Below are positions 18,093 through 25,577 of a stretch of 50,987 bases of DNA, piece after piece. The stretch lies in assembly GCF_937888285.1 (NCBI RefSeq), contig NZ_CALART010000042.1, positions 1 through 50,987 of the forward strand, read 5' to 3'. Position numbers and translations under genes: made by a program. This DNA is from an uncultured Aquimonas sp. (GTDB taxonomy: Bacteria; Pseudomonadota; Gammaproteobacteria; Xanthomonadales; Xanthomonadaceae). The notes beneath the pieces are model-generated. The model did no database searches and had not been told where the DNA came from. It saw only the letters and a list, made by a program, of their open reading frames with translations. Positions within the stretch are counted from its first letter, which is position 1, and every line of letters begins with the position of its first letter.

Positions 18093-18471
18093 GCAAGGAC
18101 TCGATACAAGGCACAGGCCGAAGGCGCAGAAGTCTGCCGAAGTGTGGCCGACCTTGGGAGTGCCGGGGCCTGCCGGCTTGTCGCGGTTCGCCGAGTACGC
18201 CACCTATTCGAGCCCCTGCAGTCGGCGCAGTGCGCAGCGTTGACTGCAGGCTCGGGGCACTCAGGACGTTGACCACTCGCCCGAACATCTTCGTGGTGGC
18301 CCCGAGCACGCCAGGCGTCTGCACGCGCGAGCGTGCTCGCGACCAAGCGGTTCGGGGCAGTGCGCCGGCTGGAGGCGACTGCAGGCAGGCTCAAATCGAT
18401 GCAGGCTCGTATCGACGCAGGGTTCATCAAGACCCCGGCCCGTCACGCCGAGCCGAGACGCTTTCGGGTGC
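18093..18471. other. Intergenic spacer, no gene seen
   Basis: 379 bp between the S9 peptidase start and the end of the GlxA-type regulator gene, both on the minus strand. No convincing coding frame was found. A short palindrome (gcgagcgtgctcgc, near 18327) is present, and the promoter for the peptidase presumably lies here but was not identified. Confidence 0.5.
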
Positions 18472-19584
18472 TCAATGCCGCCGCAGCCGATAGCGCTCGC
18501 GATAGTCGGATGGGGTCATCGAGGTGGCGCGCTTGAACAGGCGGCGGAAGCTGGAGGTGTCGCGGTAGCCGCAGCGCTCGACGATCTCGTCGAGGCTCAG
18601 CAGCGAGGTCTCCAGCAGGGCCTTGGCGCGCTCCACCCGCAGGCGCTGCAGATGGGCCAGCGGCGATTCGCCGTAGTGCTGCTGGAAGTGCCGCAGCAGG
18701 CTGCGCTCGCTGGTGTTGAGGCGTGCGGCCAGCTCGGCGATGCCCCAGTCGGAGTGCACGGCCTCCTGCAGCAGGCGATCGGCGCGCTCGCCGAGGCTGG
18801 AGCGCGGGCGTTCGATCAGGGCTTCGCTGATGTAGGGCGCCTGGCTCTGTCGATCCGGATCGTGCAGGCGCAGGCGCGCGGTCAGCTGGGCCAGGGCCTC
18901 GCCGCCGTGGCGCGCGACCAGGCGCAACAGCAGGTCGGACACGGCGCTGCCGCCGCCGGCCGTGGTCACACCCGGCGCTTCGACCAGCAGGGCGTCAGCG
19001 TCCAGGTGGATGTCCGGATAGCGATGGCGGAAGGCCGCGCCCAACCACCAGCTGGTGGTGGCGCGCTGGCCGTCGAGCACGCCGGCCTCGGCCAGCAGGA
19101 AGGTGCCGCAGCAGGACGAGGCCAGGGCGACGCCGCGCGCATGCAGTCGGCGCAGGCAGTCGATCTCGGCGCTGTAGTCGTGCCGGCGCGAGAACAGTTC
19201 GCTGGGGCTCGCGTGCATCAGGCCCGGCACCAGCACCAGGTCGAGATCGGCTGCGTCGGCCGCCTCGCGCGGCTGCAGCCGCGTGCCGTCGGCGGTGCGC
19301 ACCTGCCGGCGCCCGGGGGCCGCGACCAGCACTGCCTGGAAGTCCATCAGGCCGGGCATCTGGATGTCGGCGACGCGCTGCGCGATCAGCAGGGTGTCGA
19401 CCACGCTGCCGTAGGTCGACAGCATCATGCCGTCCAGCGCGAGCACACCGACCCGCAGGCGACGCCGGGCCTGCGGGCTGTCGACCGGCTTCGGTGCTGC
19501 GGCAGCGCTCGTCGCCGCAGCGGAGGGCGTCGACGGGCGTCGGCTCTGGCGCGCCTCAGCGCTGGACGAGGATCGAGCTGGCAT
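18472..19584 (-). CDS. GlxA-type transcriptional regulator (DJ-1/PfpI-like domain plus AraC HTH)
   Basis: DNA-binding regulator of the GlxA subgroup of the AraC family. The 370-residue protein begins with about 40 Ala/Ser/Pro-rich residues. A DJ-1/PfpI-like domain (RVGVLALDGMMLSTYGSVVD onward, about 44-215) includes LASSCCGTFLLAEAGVLDG at the nucleophile-elbow position. Two AraC-type helix-turn-helix motifs lie in the last 110 residues (IAELAARLNTSERSLLRHFQ and LDEIVERCGYRDTSSFRRLF). This architecture usually responds to a small metabolite. The start at 19584 overlaps the 3' end of the upstream exported-protein gene by 29 bp, so the two are probably co-transcribed and coupled. The disordered N-terminus makes the exact start uncertain; the ligand is unknown. 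Confidence 0.87.
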   Translation of the reverse strand: MPARSSSSAEARQSRRPSTPSAAATSAAAAPKPVDSPQARRRLRVGVLALDGMMLSTYGSVVDTLLIAQRVADIQMPGLMDFQAVLVAAPGRRQVRTADGTRLQPREAADAADLDLVLVPGLMHASPSELFSRRHDYSAEIDCLRRLHARGVALASSCCGTFLLAEAGVLDGQRATTSWWLGAAFRHRYPDIHLDADALLVEAPGVTTAGGGSAVSDLLLRLVARHGGEALAQLTARLRLHDPDRQSQAPYISEALIERPRSSLGERADRLLQEAVHSDWGIAELAARLNTSERSLLRHFQQHYGESPLAHLQRLRVERAKALLETSLLSLDEIVERCGYRDTSSFRRLFKRATSMTPSDYRERYRLRRH

Positions 19585-19981
19585 GGCTTTCCAGGGTGGC
19601 GATCAGGGCGGCGGGAAGCTGCAGGGTGTTCGCGGAGGCCGCTTGACCGCAAGCAGCCAGCGCGATCTCGCCCGCGTGGCCGGGTGGCAGTGCAGTGGCC
19701 GAGGGTGCGATCAGCTTCGGCGCGCCGGCCTGGTCGCGGGTCAGCAGCCAAAGGCCCGGCGGCAGTTCGACGCGTGCGCCGCAGCCTTCGAACTGCAGTC
19801 GGGTCACTGCGCCCTCGTCATCGAACAGCTGCCAGCGCTGCTCGCTGGTCTGCAGGCGGGCGCCGTAGCTGCCGGCGAGGAAGATCTCCTGCGCGCTGCG
19901 CGGCGTCGCCAGCGCGCTCAGGCTCAGGCCCAGTGCGAGCGTGGCGACAAGGGCGCGAAGGGCGGAATGGACGGTGCTCAT
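19556..19981 (-). CDS. Small exported protein of unknown function
   Basis: I do not recognise the family. The 141-residue product has a clear signal peptide (LVATLALGLSLSALA, cleavage near residue 26). A mature part of about 115 residues looks beta-rich, with FLAGSYGARLQTSEQRWQLF and VELPPGLWLLTRDQAGAPK, and it has two cysteines (in EGCGARV and AACGQA) that could pair. The start at 19981 is supported by GGAG in gaggagatccgcc just upstream. It overlaps the following GlxA-type regulator gene by 29 bp, so the pair looks like an operon. Its role may be linked to the signal that the regulator senses, but this is only inferred from position. Confidence 0.75.
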   Translation of the reverse strand: MSTVHSALRALVATLALGLSLSALATPRSAQEIFLAGSYGARLQTSEQRWQLFDDEGAVTRLQFEGCGARVELPPGLWLLTRDQAGAPKLIAPSATALPPGHAGEIALAACGQAASANTLQLPAALIATLESHASSILVQR

Positions 19982-20309
19982 GGCGGATCTCCTCGGGCTG
20001 GGGTGGGCACAGCCTGCGCCCCGCCGCTTGCCGTCGACAGTGGCGGATCCGACGCCAAGCGTGCGGAATTCGCCAGCGGTCTGGCGGGCGCCGCACATGC
20101 GTGACGCCGTTTGCGCAGCCACGACACCCGGCGGCGGAGCCCTTGACAGCGGATCGTCTCCCGGCTGCAGGGGGCGGGCTCTTGGGCCAGTCGGGTTGAG
20201 ATCAGCCCGGTCGCCGGCTGCGCGCAGCGGCGGGGCGGCGGCACACGCCGGGCCCATAACGGAAACGCCCCCGACAGGCGGGGGCGTTTGCTGTCTTGAC
20301 GCTTGGAGA
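19982..20309. other. Intergenic spacer with yebC terminator
   Basis: 328 bp upstream of the small exported-protein gene and downstream of the YebC-family gene. It holds the terminator hairpin at 20263-20289. The rest shows no gene, and the promoter of the exported-protein/GlxA pair should lie here but was not identified. Confidence 0.55.
20263..20289 (-). terminator. Rho-independent terminator of the YebC-family gene
   Basis: An 11-bp perfect stem (aaacgcccccg / cgggggcgttt) with a 5-nt loop lies 20 bp past the yebC stop. On the minus strand it is followed by a short T run. Confidence 0.82.
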
Positions 20310-21041
20310 TCAGTCCTCGACCGGCTCCGGCGGCAGGTCGGCGTTGTGGTAGACCTCCTGCACATCGTCCAGGCCTTCCAGGCGATCGAGCATGTCGAGC
20401 AGGTCTTCCAGGGCCTCGCCCTCGACCTTCACCCGGTTGGCCGGGGCCATGACGATATCGGCGCTTTCGGGCTTGACCCCGGCCGCTTCGATGGCCTGCT
20501 TGACGACTTCGAAGTCGGTGGGCGCGCAGATCACGGTGCTGCGGCCATCGGCGCTGGCGACGTCCTCGGCGCCGGCTTCGAGTGCGAGCTCCATCAGGCG
20601 GTCCTCGGCGGCGCTGTCGGGCGTGGCGACGACGATCTCGCCGCGGCGGCTGAACTGGAAGGCCACCGAGCCGCTGGTGCCGAGGTTGCCGCCGTGCTTG
20701 GACAGCGCATGGCGCACGTCGGCCACGGTGCGCACGCTGTTGTCGGTCATGGTGTCGATGATCACGGCGACGCCGCCGGGGCCATAGCCCTCGTAGCGGA
20801 TCTCCTCCATGTTGTCGGCGCCGTCCGCCCCCGAGCCGCGCTTGACCGCGCGCTCGATGGTGTCCTTGCTCATGTTCGAGGCCAGGGCCTTGTCGATGCC
20901 CATGCGCAGGCGCGCATTGGCAGCCGGGTCGGCGCCACCGCGGGCGGCGATCGTGATCTCGCGGATGAGCTTGGTGAAGACCTTGGCGCGGCGCGCGTCT
21001 TCCGCGTTCTTGCGGCCTTCGATGCTGGGGCCTCGACCCAT
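20310..21041 (-). CDS. yebC: YebC/PmpR-family regulator
   Basis: Cytosolic protein of the YebC/PmpR (TACO1-like) family. Members are described as DNA-binding regulators and, more recently, as factors easing ribosome stalling at proline stretches. The 243-residue length is typical. The N-terminus MGRGPSIEGRKN and the following KVFTKLIREITIAARGG are the family's hallmark, as are GIDKALASNMSKDTIERAVK and YEGYGPGGVAVIID. The acidic C-terminus ends with EPVED. GAGGAAA lies 6 nt upstream of the start. In many proteobacteria yebC precedes ruvC, but here no ruv gene is adjacent, and the gene sits between two strong terminators, so it is probably monocistronic. Confidence 0.95.
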   Translation of the reverse strand: MGRGPSIEGRKNAEDARRAKVFTKLIREITIAARGGADPAANARLRMGIDKALASNMSKDTIERAVKRGSGADGADNMEEIRYEGYGPGGVAVIIDTMTDNSVRTVADVRHALSKHGGNLGTSGSVAFQFSRRGEIVVATPDSAAEDRLMELALEAGAEDVASADGRSTVICAPTDFEVVKQAIEAAGVKPESADIVMAPANRVKVEGEALEDLLDMLDRLEGLDDVQEVYHNADLPPEPVED

Positions 21042-21122
21042 GGCGGTTTCCTCGGCGGGATGTGGAAAGCCGGAAAGCTTGCCAGATCAAGGGCCCGCGC
21101 GCAGCCCGGGTGGCCCGGCCAG

Positions 21123-21152
21123 AACGGACGGGCCATTCCTGGCCCGTCCGTT
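21123..21152 (-). terminator. Terminator hairpin after the metalloprotease gene
   Basis: A perfect 13-bp stem (aacggacgggcca / tggcccgtccgtt) with a 4-nt loop, 18 bp past the metalloprotease stop. The T-tract is poor, but the stem is very stable. It isolates the metalloprotease from the downstream yebC unit. Confidence 0.78.
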
Positions 21153-21170
21153 CAGCGCTACAGCCTCGGA

Positions 21171-22427
21171 TCAGCGGAAGGCCGCGACCGTCGGCCCGCG
21201 GGTCTTCCACACGCGGGTGTTGTCGTTGCGGGTGGCAGTGCCGATCGGCACGCCGCCGGTGGTGAAGTTCGGCGAGGAGAACGCGCCGATGCGGGTGCAG
21301 GTCGAGCAGGGACCGTTGTTCACCGCCATCACCGTGCGGCGGTTCTGGCTGGTGATGACGTAGCCGTGGCCATAGGCGTAGGGCGTCAGCGTCGGGTCGT
21401 TGTCGTGGCGGGCGCCGACCACATGCGCGGCTTCATGCACGAAGGTGTAGTTGCCCGACAGGCAGGACGGGTTCATCACGAAATAGGCGTTGGCGTTGCT
21501 GGTGGCGATGCCGGCGGCCTGGCCGCAGAGGCCGGCGCTGGCCGGTGCGACATAGGCCACCATGTCGGCGGTGTTCGAGTTCCGCAGGCTGCCGATGGTG
21601 TCGTAGAAGCCGTCGGACAGATTGGTCAGGCGGCTCAGCATGGTCGAGTAGTTGGTGCTCTCGGTCTGGCTGAAGTTCTGGATGGCGCCGGCCTGCTGGA
21701 AGACGATCTCGGTGCCGGTCGCCGCCAGCGCGCGGTTCGATTCGGTGAAGGCGAGGTCGATCGCCGCCTGCGGGTTGGACACCGCGGCGCGCGCGGCCGG
21801 GCCGAAGGCCACCATCACACGGATCGTCGAGATCGCCTTCGGCGCGGCCAGCGGCGAGCCTGCGCGGAAGTCGACCGGCTGCGCTTTCGACACCATCTCG
21901 CGGTAGGCCTCTTCGTGCTCGTCCGGCGGGAAGGCCTGCTGGTCGACTTCGATGAGCGCATGCGCGCCCTTGTCGACCGGCTGCAGGCGGTAGAGCGCAC
22001 CGGCGACGCGGATCGTGCCCCACAGCTCATCGCCGGAGCGGACCAGGATGGCCTCGTCGAGCAGGTGGTCGATGGACTGCAGGCGCGAGCCGTCGCTGCG
22101 CGCAGCCTTCATGTCGATGCGGCCGATCCAGACTTCGTTGCCGCTTTCCATGCGCTGGAAGCCGGCCTGCCTGGCCTCGATGTTGATGCCGCCCGGAAGG
22201 CTCATGCGCAGCGCATCCTGGCGCGCGTGCACGGCCGCGGCGTCGGCAGCGACCAACTCGATGCGGGCGTTGGCCGGATCGGCGGCAACGCGCTGCAGCA
22301 GCGGGCCCGGAGCGACGAAGGCTTCACGGTTGGCGATGGTGGAGAACAGATCCTGCTGGGCCTGCGCCGTCCCCGCGAAGGCACAGGAGGCAGCGAGCAC
22401 AGCGACAGCGTAACGACGGAAATTCAT
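21171..22427 (-). CDS. Secreted zinc metalloprotease (metzincin, reprolysin-like M12)
   Basis: Exported zinc endopeptidase. The 418-residue precursor has a signal peptide (AVLAASCAFAGTAQA, cleaved near residue 23), a propeptide-like region to about residue 198 and a catalytic domain. The metzincin zinc site HEAAHVVGARHD occupies 331-342 (His331, Glu332, His335, His341), and Met367 in RRTVMAVNNG is the likely Met-turn. Several cysteines (301, 322, 374, 377) suit disulfides of a secreted enzyme. The start at 22427 has GAGGA about 9 nt upstream. It is transcribed alone, divergent from the carboxylesterase gene, and ends at a strong hairpin. The substrate is unknown. Confidence 0.9.
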   Translation of the reverse strand: MNFRRYAVAVLAASCAFAGTAQAQQDLFSTIANREAFVAPGPLLQRVAADPANARIELVAADAAAVHARQDALRMSLPGGINIEARQAGFQRMESGNEVWIGRIDMKAARSDGSRLQSIDHLLDEAILVRSGDELWGTIRVAGALYRLQPVDKGAHALIEVDQQAFPPDEHEEAYREMVSKAQPVDFRAGSPLAAPKAISTIRVMVAFGPAARAAVSNPQAAIDLAFTESNRALAATGTEIVFQQAGAIQNFSQTESTNYSTMLSRLTNLSDGFYDTIGSLRNSNTADMVAYVAPASAGLCGQAAGIATSNANAYFVMNPSCLSGNYTFVHEAAHVVGARHDNDPTLTPYAYGHGYVITSQNRRTVMAVNNGPCSTCTRIGAFSSPNFTTGGVPIGTATRNDNTRVWKTRGPTVAAFR

Positions 22428-22836
22428 CGTCGATGTTCCTCTTGAGTGTGAGTGGTGCATCCCCCGTCGCGCAGTTCCGGAAACCCCCGTCTTCGGAAGC
22501 GGCGACGCGCGGAACCTACTGCATTTCCATCCTTGCAACACCCTGCGCTGCGGCAGCGTCATTCCGAACAGCGAACTGTTCCATGGCGTGGCACAAGCTC
22601 AATTCGAAGGTCGTCGCAAGTGCATGACCCGTAAAGGGATTGGCGACACATCCGGCGCCCTGCAGCGCACTCGCAGTGTCGCGTTACTTCGTATCGGTGG
22701 CAGCGTTATGTTGTTTCAAAATGCTTCGGCGCCAATGACAACTGCGCAAACCCGGCTGCGTGCGGTATGGAGCAGCGCCGATCCCAAGGTGCAGCGTCCG
22801 CGTAGGATTGCGCCACCCAAGCCGAGGCCGACATCG
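22428..22836. other. Divergent promoter region between metalloprotease and carboxylesterase genes
   Basis: 409 bp separating two divergent secreted-hydrolase genes. It is less GC-rich than flanking genes, as expected for promoters, but no single promoter could be fixed. The esterase frame is open upstream to 22588; that stretch lacks signal-peptide or domain character and is taken as non-coding. Confidence 0.5.
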
Positions 22837-24477
22837 ATGCCCTCTGCCTACCGACCCGCACGGATTCACTTCGCCAAGTTCATCGCTGCCGTCCACGCAT
22901 GCGTGCCCGTCGCTGCGCTCGCCCTTGCGAGCGCGCTGTCGTCCATGCCGCCGCTTGCACATGCGCGCGCGGCACCCGGGGAAGCGACGCTGTCGGTAGG
23001 TCGGCTGGCGGGCAGCCAGCAGGCCGATGTCATCGCCTTCCGCGGCGTTCCCTATGGCGAAGACACGCGCCCGCGGCGCTTCGAGCGCGCACTACCCAAG
23101 GCGGCATGGACAGGCGTGCTGGACGCGCGCGAGTTCGCTCCGCGCTGCCCGCAGGCCGTGGCCGCCGACGCCAAGGTCGATGCCAGCGGCATGAGCGAGG
23201 ACTGCCTCAGCCTCAACCTGTGGACGCCCGCGCTCGATCGCGGACAGCGCCCCGTGCTGGTCTACTTCCACGGCGGTGGCTATGCCAACGGCACGGTCAA
23301 CGAAGCCGTGTACGACGGCGCCGCACTGGCGCGCCGCGGTGACGTCGTGGTCGTCACGGTGAATCACCGTCTGAACGGTTTCGGCTATCTGTATCTCGGC
23401 GCGCTCGACGGCGAGCGCTACGCCGATTCGGGCAATGTCGGCCAGTACGACCTGATCCTCGCCCTGCGCTGGGTGCAGGACCACATCCATGCCTTCGGCG
23501 GCGACCCCGCGAAGGTCACCGCGTTCGGCCAGTCCGGCGGCGGCGCCAAGATCGCCACCCTGATGGCCATGCCCGAGGCCAAGGGCCTGTTCCATCGCGC
23601 CTGGACCATGAGCGGGCAGCAGATCACCGGCCGCGTGCGGGCCAACGCCGAGCAGACCGCACGCGAGGTGATCGCGCGCATGGACATTCCCTCGCGCGCA
23701 CACGCCGAAGCCCAGCTCGACGCACTGCGCGCAGCCTCCATGGAGGACCTGATGGCCGGCCTGCGCGGCGGCGCGTGGACGCCGGTGGTCGATGGCCGCG
23801 GCCTGCCGCGCGATCCCTTCGCGCCCGATGCGCCGCCGCAGTCGGCGACGATGCCGATGGTGCTGGGCAATACCCATGACGAAACCACCAGCCTGATCGG
23901 ACGTGCCGATCCCGCCACCTTCGACCTGGACTGGAACAGCGTGGCGCCGGCGCTGGCCAAGCATGTCAGCGCCTTCATCGGCGCGCTGGAGCCGCAGGCC
24001 ATCGTCGACCAGTACCGGGCGTGGTATCCGCAGTACTCGCCGAGCCAGGTGTTCTTCTCGGCGACCACCGCGGCGCGCTCGTGGAAGGGCATGGTGATCG
24101 CCAGTGAGCGTCGCGCCGAACAGGGCGCGCCGACCTGGATCTACCACCTGCACTGGCGCTCGCCGGTGGACGGCGGGCGCTATGGCGCGCCGCATACGCT
24201 CGACATCCCGCTGGTGTTCGGCAACCTCGAAGCCGACGACTGGACGCGCGCGGCAGTGGGATCCGCGAGGCCGCTGTCGGAGGCGATGATGGATGCGCTG
24301 ATCGCGTTTGCGAGGAACGGCGACCCGAATTCCGAAGGCCGCGTCGACTGGCCGCGCTTCGATCTGCAGCGGCGCGCAACGCTGGTGTTCGATACGCACA
24401 TCCGCGTCGAGGAAGACCCGCGCGGCGCCGAGCGTCGGCTGTTCGCCCCGATTCCCTACCTACAGCCGGGCACCTGA
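22837..24477 (+). CDS. Exported type-B carboxylesterase
   Basis: Secreted alpha/beta-hydrolase of the carboxylesterase type B family, hydrolysing carboxylic esters. From the ATG at 22837 the protein has 546 residues with a long signal sequence (ALALASALSSMPPLAHARA, cleavage near residue 45). The family signature EDCLSLNLW is at 121-129, the oxyanion-hole HGGG at 145-148, the nucleophile Ser233 in FGQSGGG, acid Glu349 in THDET and His452 in GAPHTLDIP. The nucleophile elbow reads GQSGG rather than the usual GESAG, but the triad is complete. The frame is open upstream, so a longer N-terminus is possible; the signal peptide argues for this start. The lipocalin gene follows by 72 bp. Confidence 0.88.
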   Translation: MPSAYRPARIHFAKFIAAVHACVPVAALALASALSSMPPLAHARAAPGEATLSVGRLAGSQQADVIAFRGVPYGEDTRPRRFERALPKAAWTGVLDAREFAPRCPQAVAADAKVDASGMSEDCLSLNLWTPALDRGQRPVLVYFHGGGYANGTVNEAVYDGAALARRGDVVVVTVNHRLNGFGYLYLGALDGERYADSGNVGQYDLILALRWVQDHIHAFGGDPAKVTAFGQSGGGAKIATLMAMPEAKGLFHRAWTMSGQQITGRVRANAEQTAREVIARMDIPSRAHAEAQLDALRAASMEDLMAGLRGGAWTPVVDGRGLPRDPFAPDAPPQSATMPMVLGNTHDETTSLIGRADPATFDLDWNSVAPALAKHVSAFIGALEPQAIVDQYRAWYPQYSPSQVFFSATTAARSWKGMVIASERRAEQGAPTWIYHLHWRSPVDGGRYGAPHTLDIPLVFGNLEADDWTRAAVGSARPLSEAMMDALIAFARNGDPNSEGRVDWPRFDLQRRATLVFDTHIRVEEDPRGAERRLFAPIPYLQPGT

Positions 24478-24549
24478 GCCTTGCCGCGTCGACGCGGCCT
24501 TGACCACGGGTTCGCGCGCCCTGCACCGCTGTCGAGGCAGCCTGCCCCC

Positions 24550-25119
24550 ATGAAAACCCTGATCCGACTCGCAGCCCTCGCCGTGCTGGCCCTGCTGATC
24601 GTCGCCTGCGCCAGCACCCGCAAGGAGGCTCCCATGCCCGGACCCGCACTGGCCGAGGTCGACCTGCCGCGCTTCATGGGGCGCTGGTGGGTGATCGCCA
24701 ACATTCCCTACTTCGCCGAGCGCGGCAAGCTCGCCAGCTCGGACAACTACAGCCTGCGCGAGGACGGCCGCATCGACGTGGTCTACGCCTACCGCAAGTC
24801 CTTCGACGAAACCGCAGAGCGCACCCTGAACGCCTGGGCGCGACCGCTGCCCGGCACAGGCAATGCGCACTGGCGGCAGCGCTTCTTCGGCATCTTCTCG
24901 GTCGAGCTGCAGGTGCTGGAGATCGATGCCGACTACCGCTGGGCTCTGATCGGCAACCCCAAGCGCAGTCTGGCCTGGGTGTTCGCGCGCGAGCCGATGA
25001 TGGGCGACGCCGAGTACGCACGCGTGGTCGAGCGGCTGCGTCCCTTTGGCTACGACCCGGCTGAGCTGAAGCGCATTCCGCAGGCGCCGGAACAGGTGGG
25101 GCGGGCCGGGTTCCAGTAG
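24550..25119 (+). CDS. blc: Outer-membrane lipocalin lipoprotein (Blc family)
   Basis: Bacterial lipocalin that binds lipophilic ligands such as fatty acids or lysophospholipids in the envelope. The 189-residue precursor has a lipoprotein signal with lipobox IVAC and lipid-attachment Cys20. The lipocalin signature appears as FMGRWWVIANIPYF, the bacterial version of the GxW motif, followed by DNYSLREDGRIDVVYAYR strands. FGIFSVELQVLEIDADYRWALIG continues the barrel, and PEQVG is near the C-terminus. The start at 24550 opens the lipoprotein signal; an upstream in-frame ATG is not needed. It lies 72 bp after the carboxylesterase gene on the same strand and may be co-transcribed, possibly as part of a lipid/ester scavenging unit. 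Confidence 0.92.
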   Translation: MKTLIRLAALAVLALLIVACASTRKEAPMPGPALAEVDLPRFMGRWWVIANIPYFAERGKLASSDNYSLREDGRIDVVYAYRKSFDETAERTLNAWARPLPGTGNAHWRQRFFGIFSVELQVLEIDADYRWALIGNPKRSLAWVFAREPMMGDAEYARVVERLRPFGYDPAELKRIPQAPEQVGRAGFQ

Positions 25120-25577
25120 CGCGCGAGGTCCTGGGCCAAGGCGCATGCAGCGCGTTCGCGCTACCGGTGGCCGTGGGTCGCCTGGCTTCGCTTCGGGGCT
25201 AGGCTTTTTCAGGACTTGCTGGTGGATGCGCAGCGCTTATCCACCCTACGACCACGAAAGACGCCGTGCCACCAATAAAGTCAGCGACCTCTGCTCGCCA
25301 GCTTCGGCCAGCAGATCGGGCTTGACTCACTGCCGGCAGCAAAAGCCAGGCACCACGCACGCCGCTGCGCCAACGTGGACGCCATGCGCGAATCGGAGTC
25401 AGACGCGACTGTCCGCGTAGGGCAGATAAGCGCAGCGCATCTGCCGGCCCTGGACGAAAGCGCGCCGACTGTGCGCTCGACACGATCCAGGCGCCTAGAG
25501 CGCGGCACCAACGCGCAGAACGCGATCATGGAGCGCAGGCTGCGTCACCTGCGGCCCGCAGGAACGCAGCGATTGCC
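25120..25577. other. Intergenic spacer with second family-B inverted-repeat pair
   Basis: 458 bp between the convergent lipocalin and beta-propeller lipoprotein genes. It carries the repeat arms at 25221-25250 and 25416-25445. No coding frame with normal codon bias lies between the arms. Confidence 0.6.
25221..25445. repeat. Paired inverted repeat, MITE-like (family B, copy 2)
   Basis: Left arm 25221-25250 (ggtggatgcgcagcgcttat then ccaccctacg) and right arm 25416-25445 (reverse complement with a few differences) match the arms at 5975-6079. The spacer is 165 bp here and unrelated to the 45-bp spacer of copy 1. The arms face each other in the same way in both copies. Confidence 0.8.

Noticed and set aside
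22588..22836. 83-residue N-terminal extension of the carboxylesterase
   Set aside because: It has no domain or hydrophobic signal and would place the clear signal peptide in the middle of the protein.
25250..25416. Transposase or passenger gene inside the family-B repeat pair
   Set aside because: The 165-bp interior has no frame with normal codon bias and is too short for a transposase.
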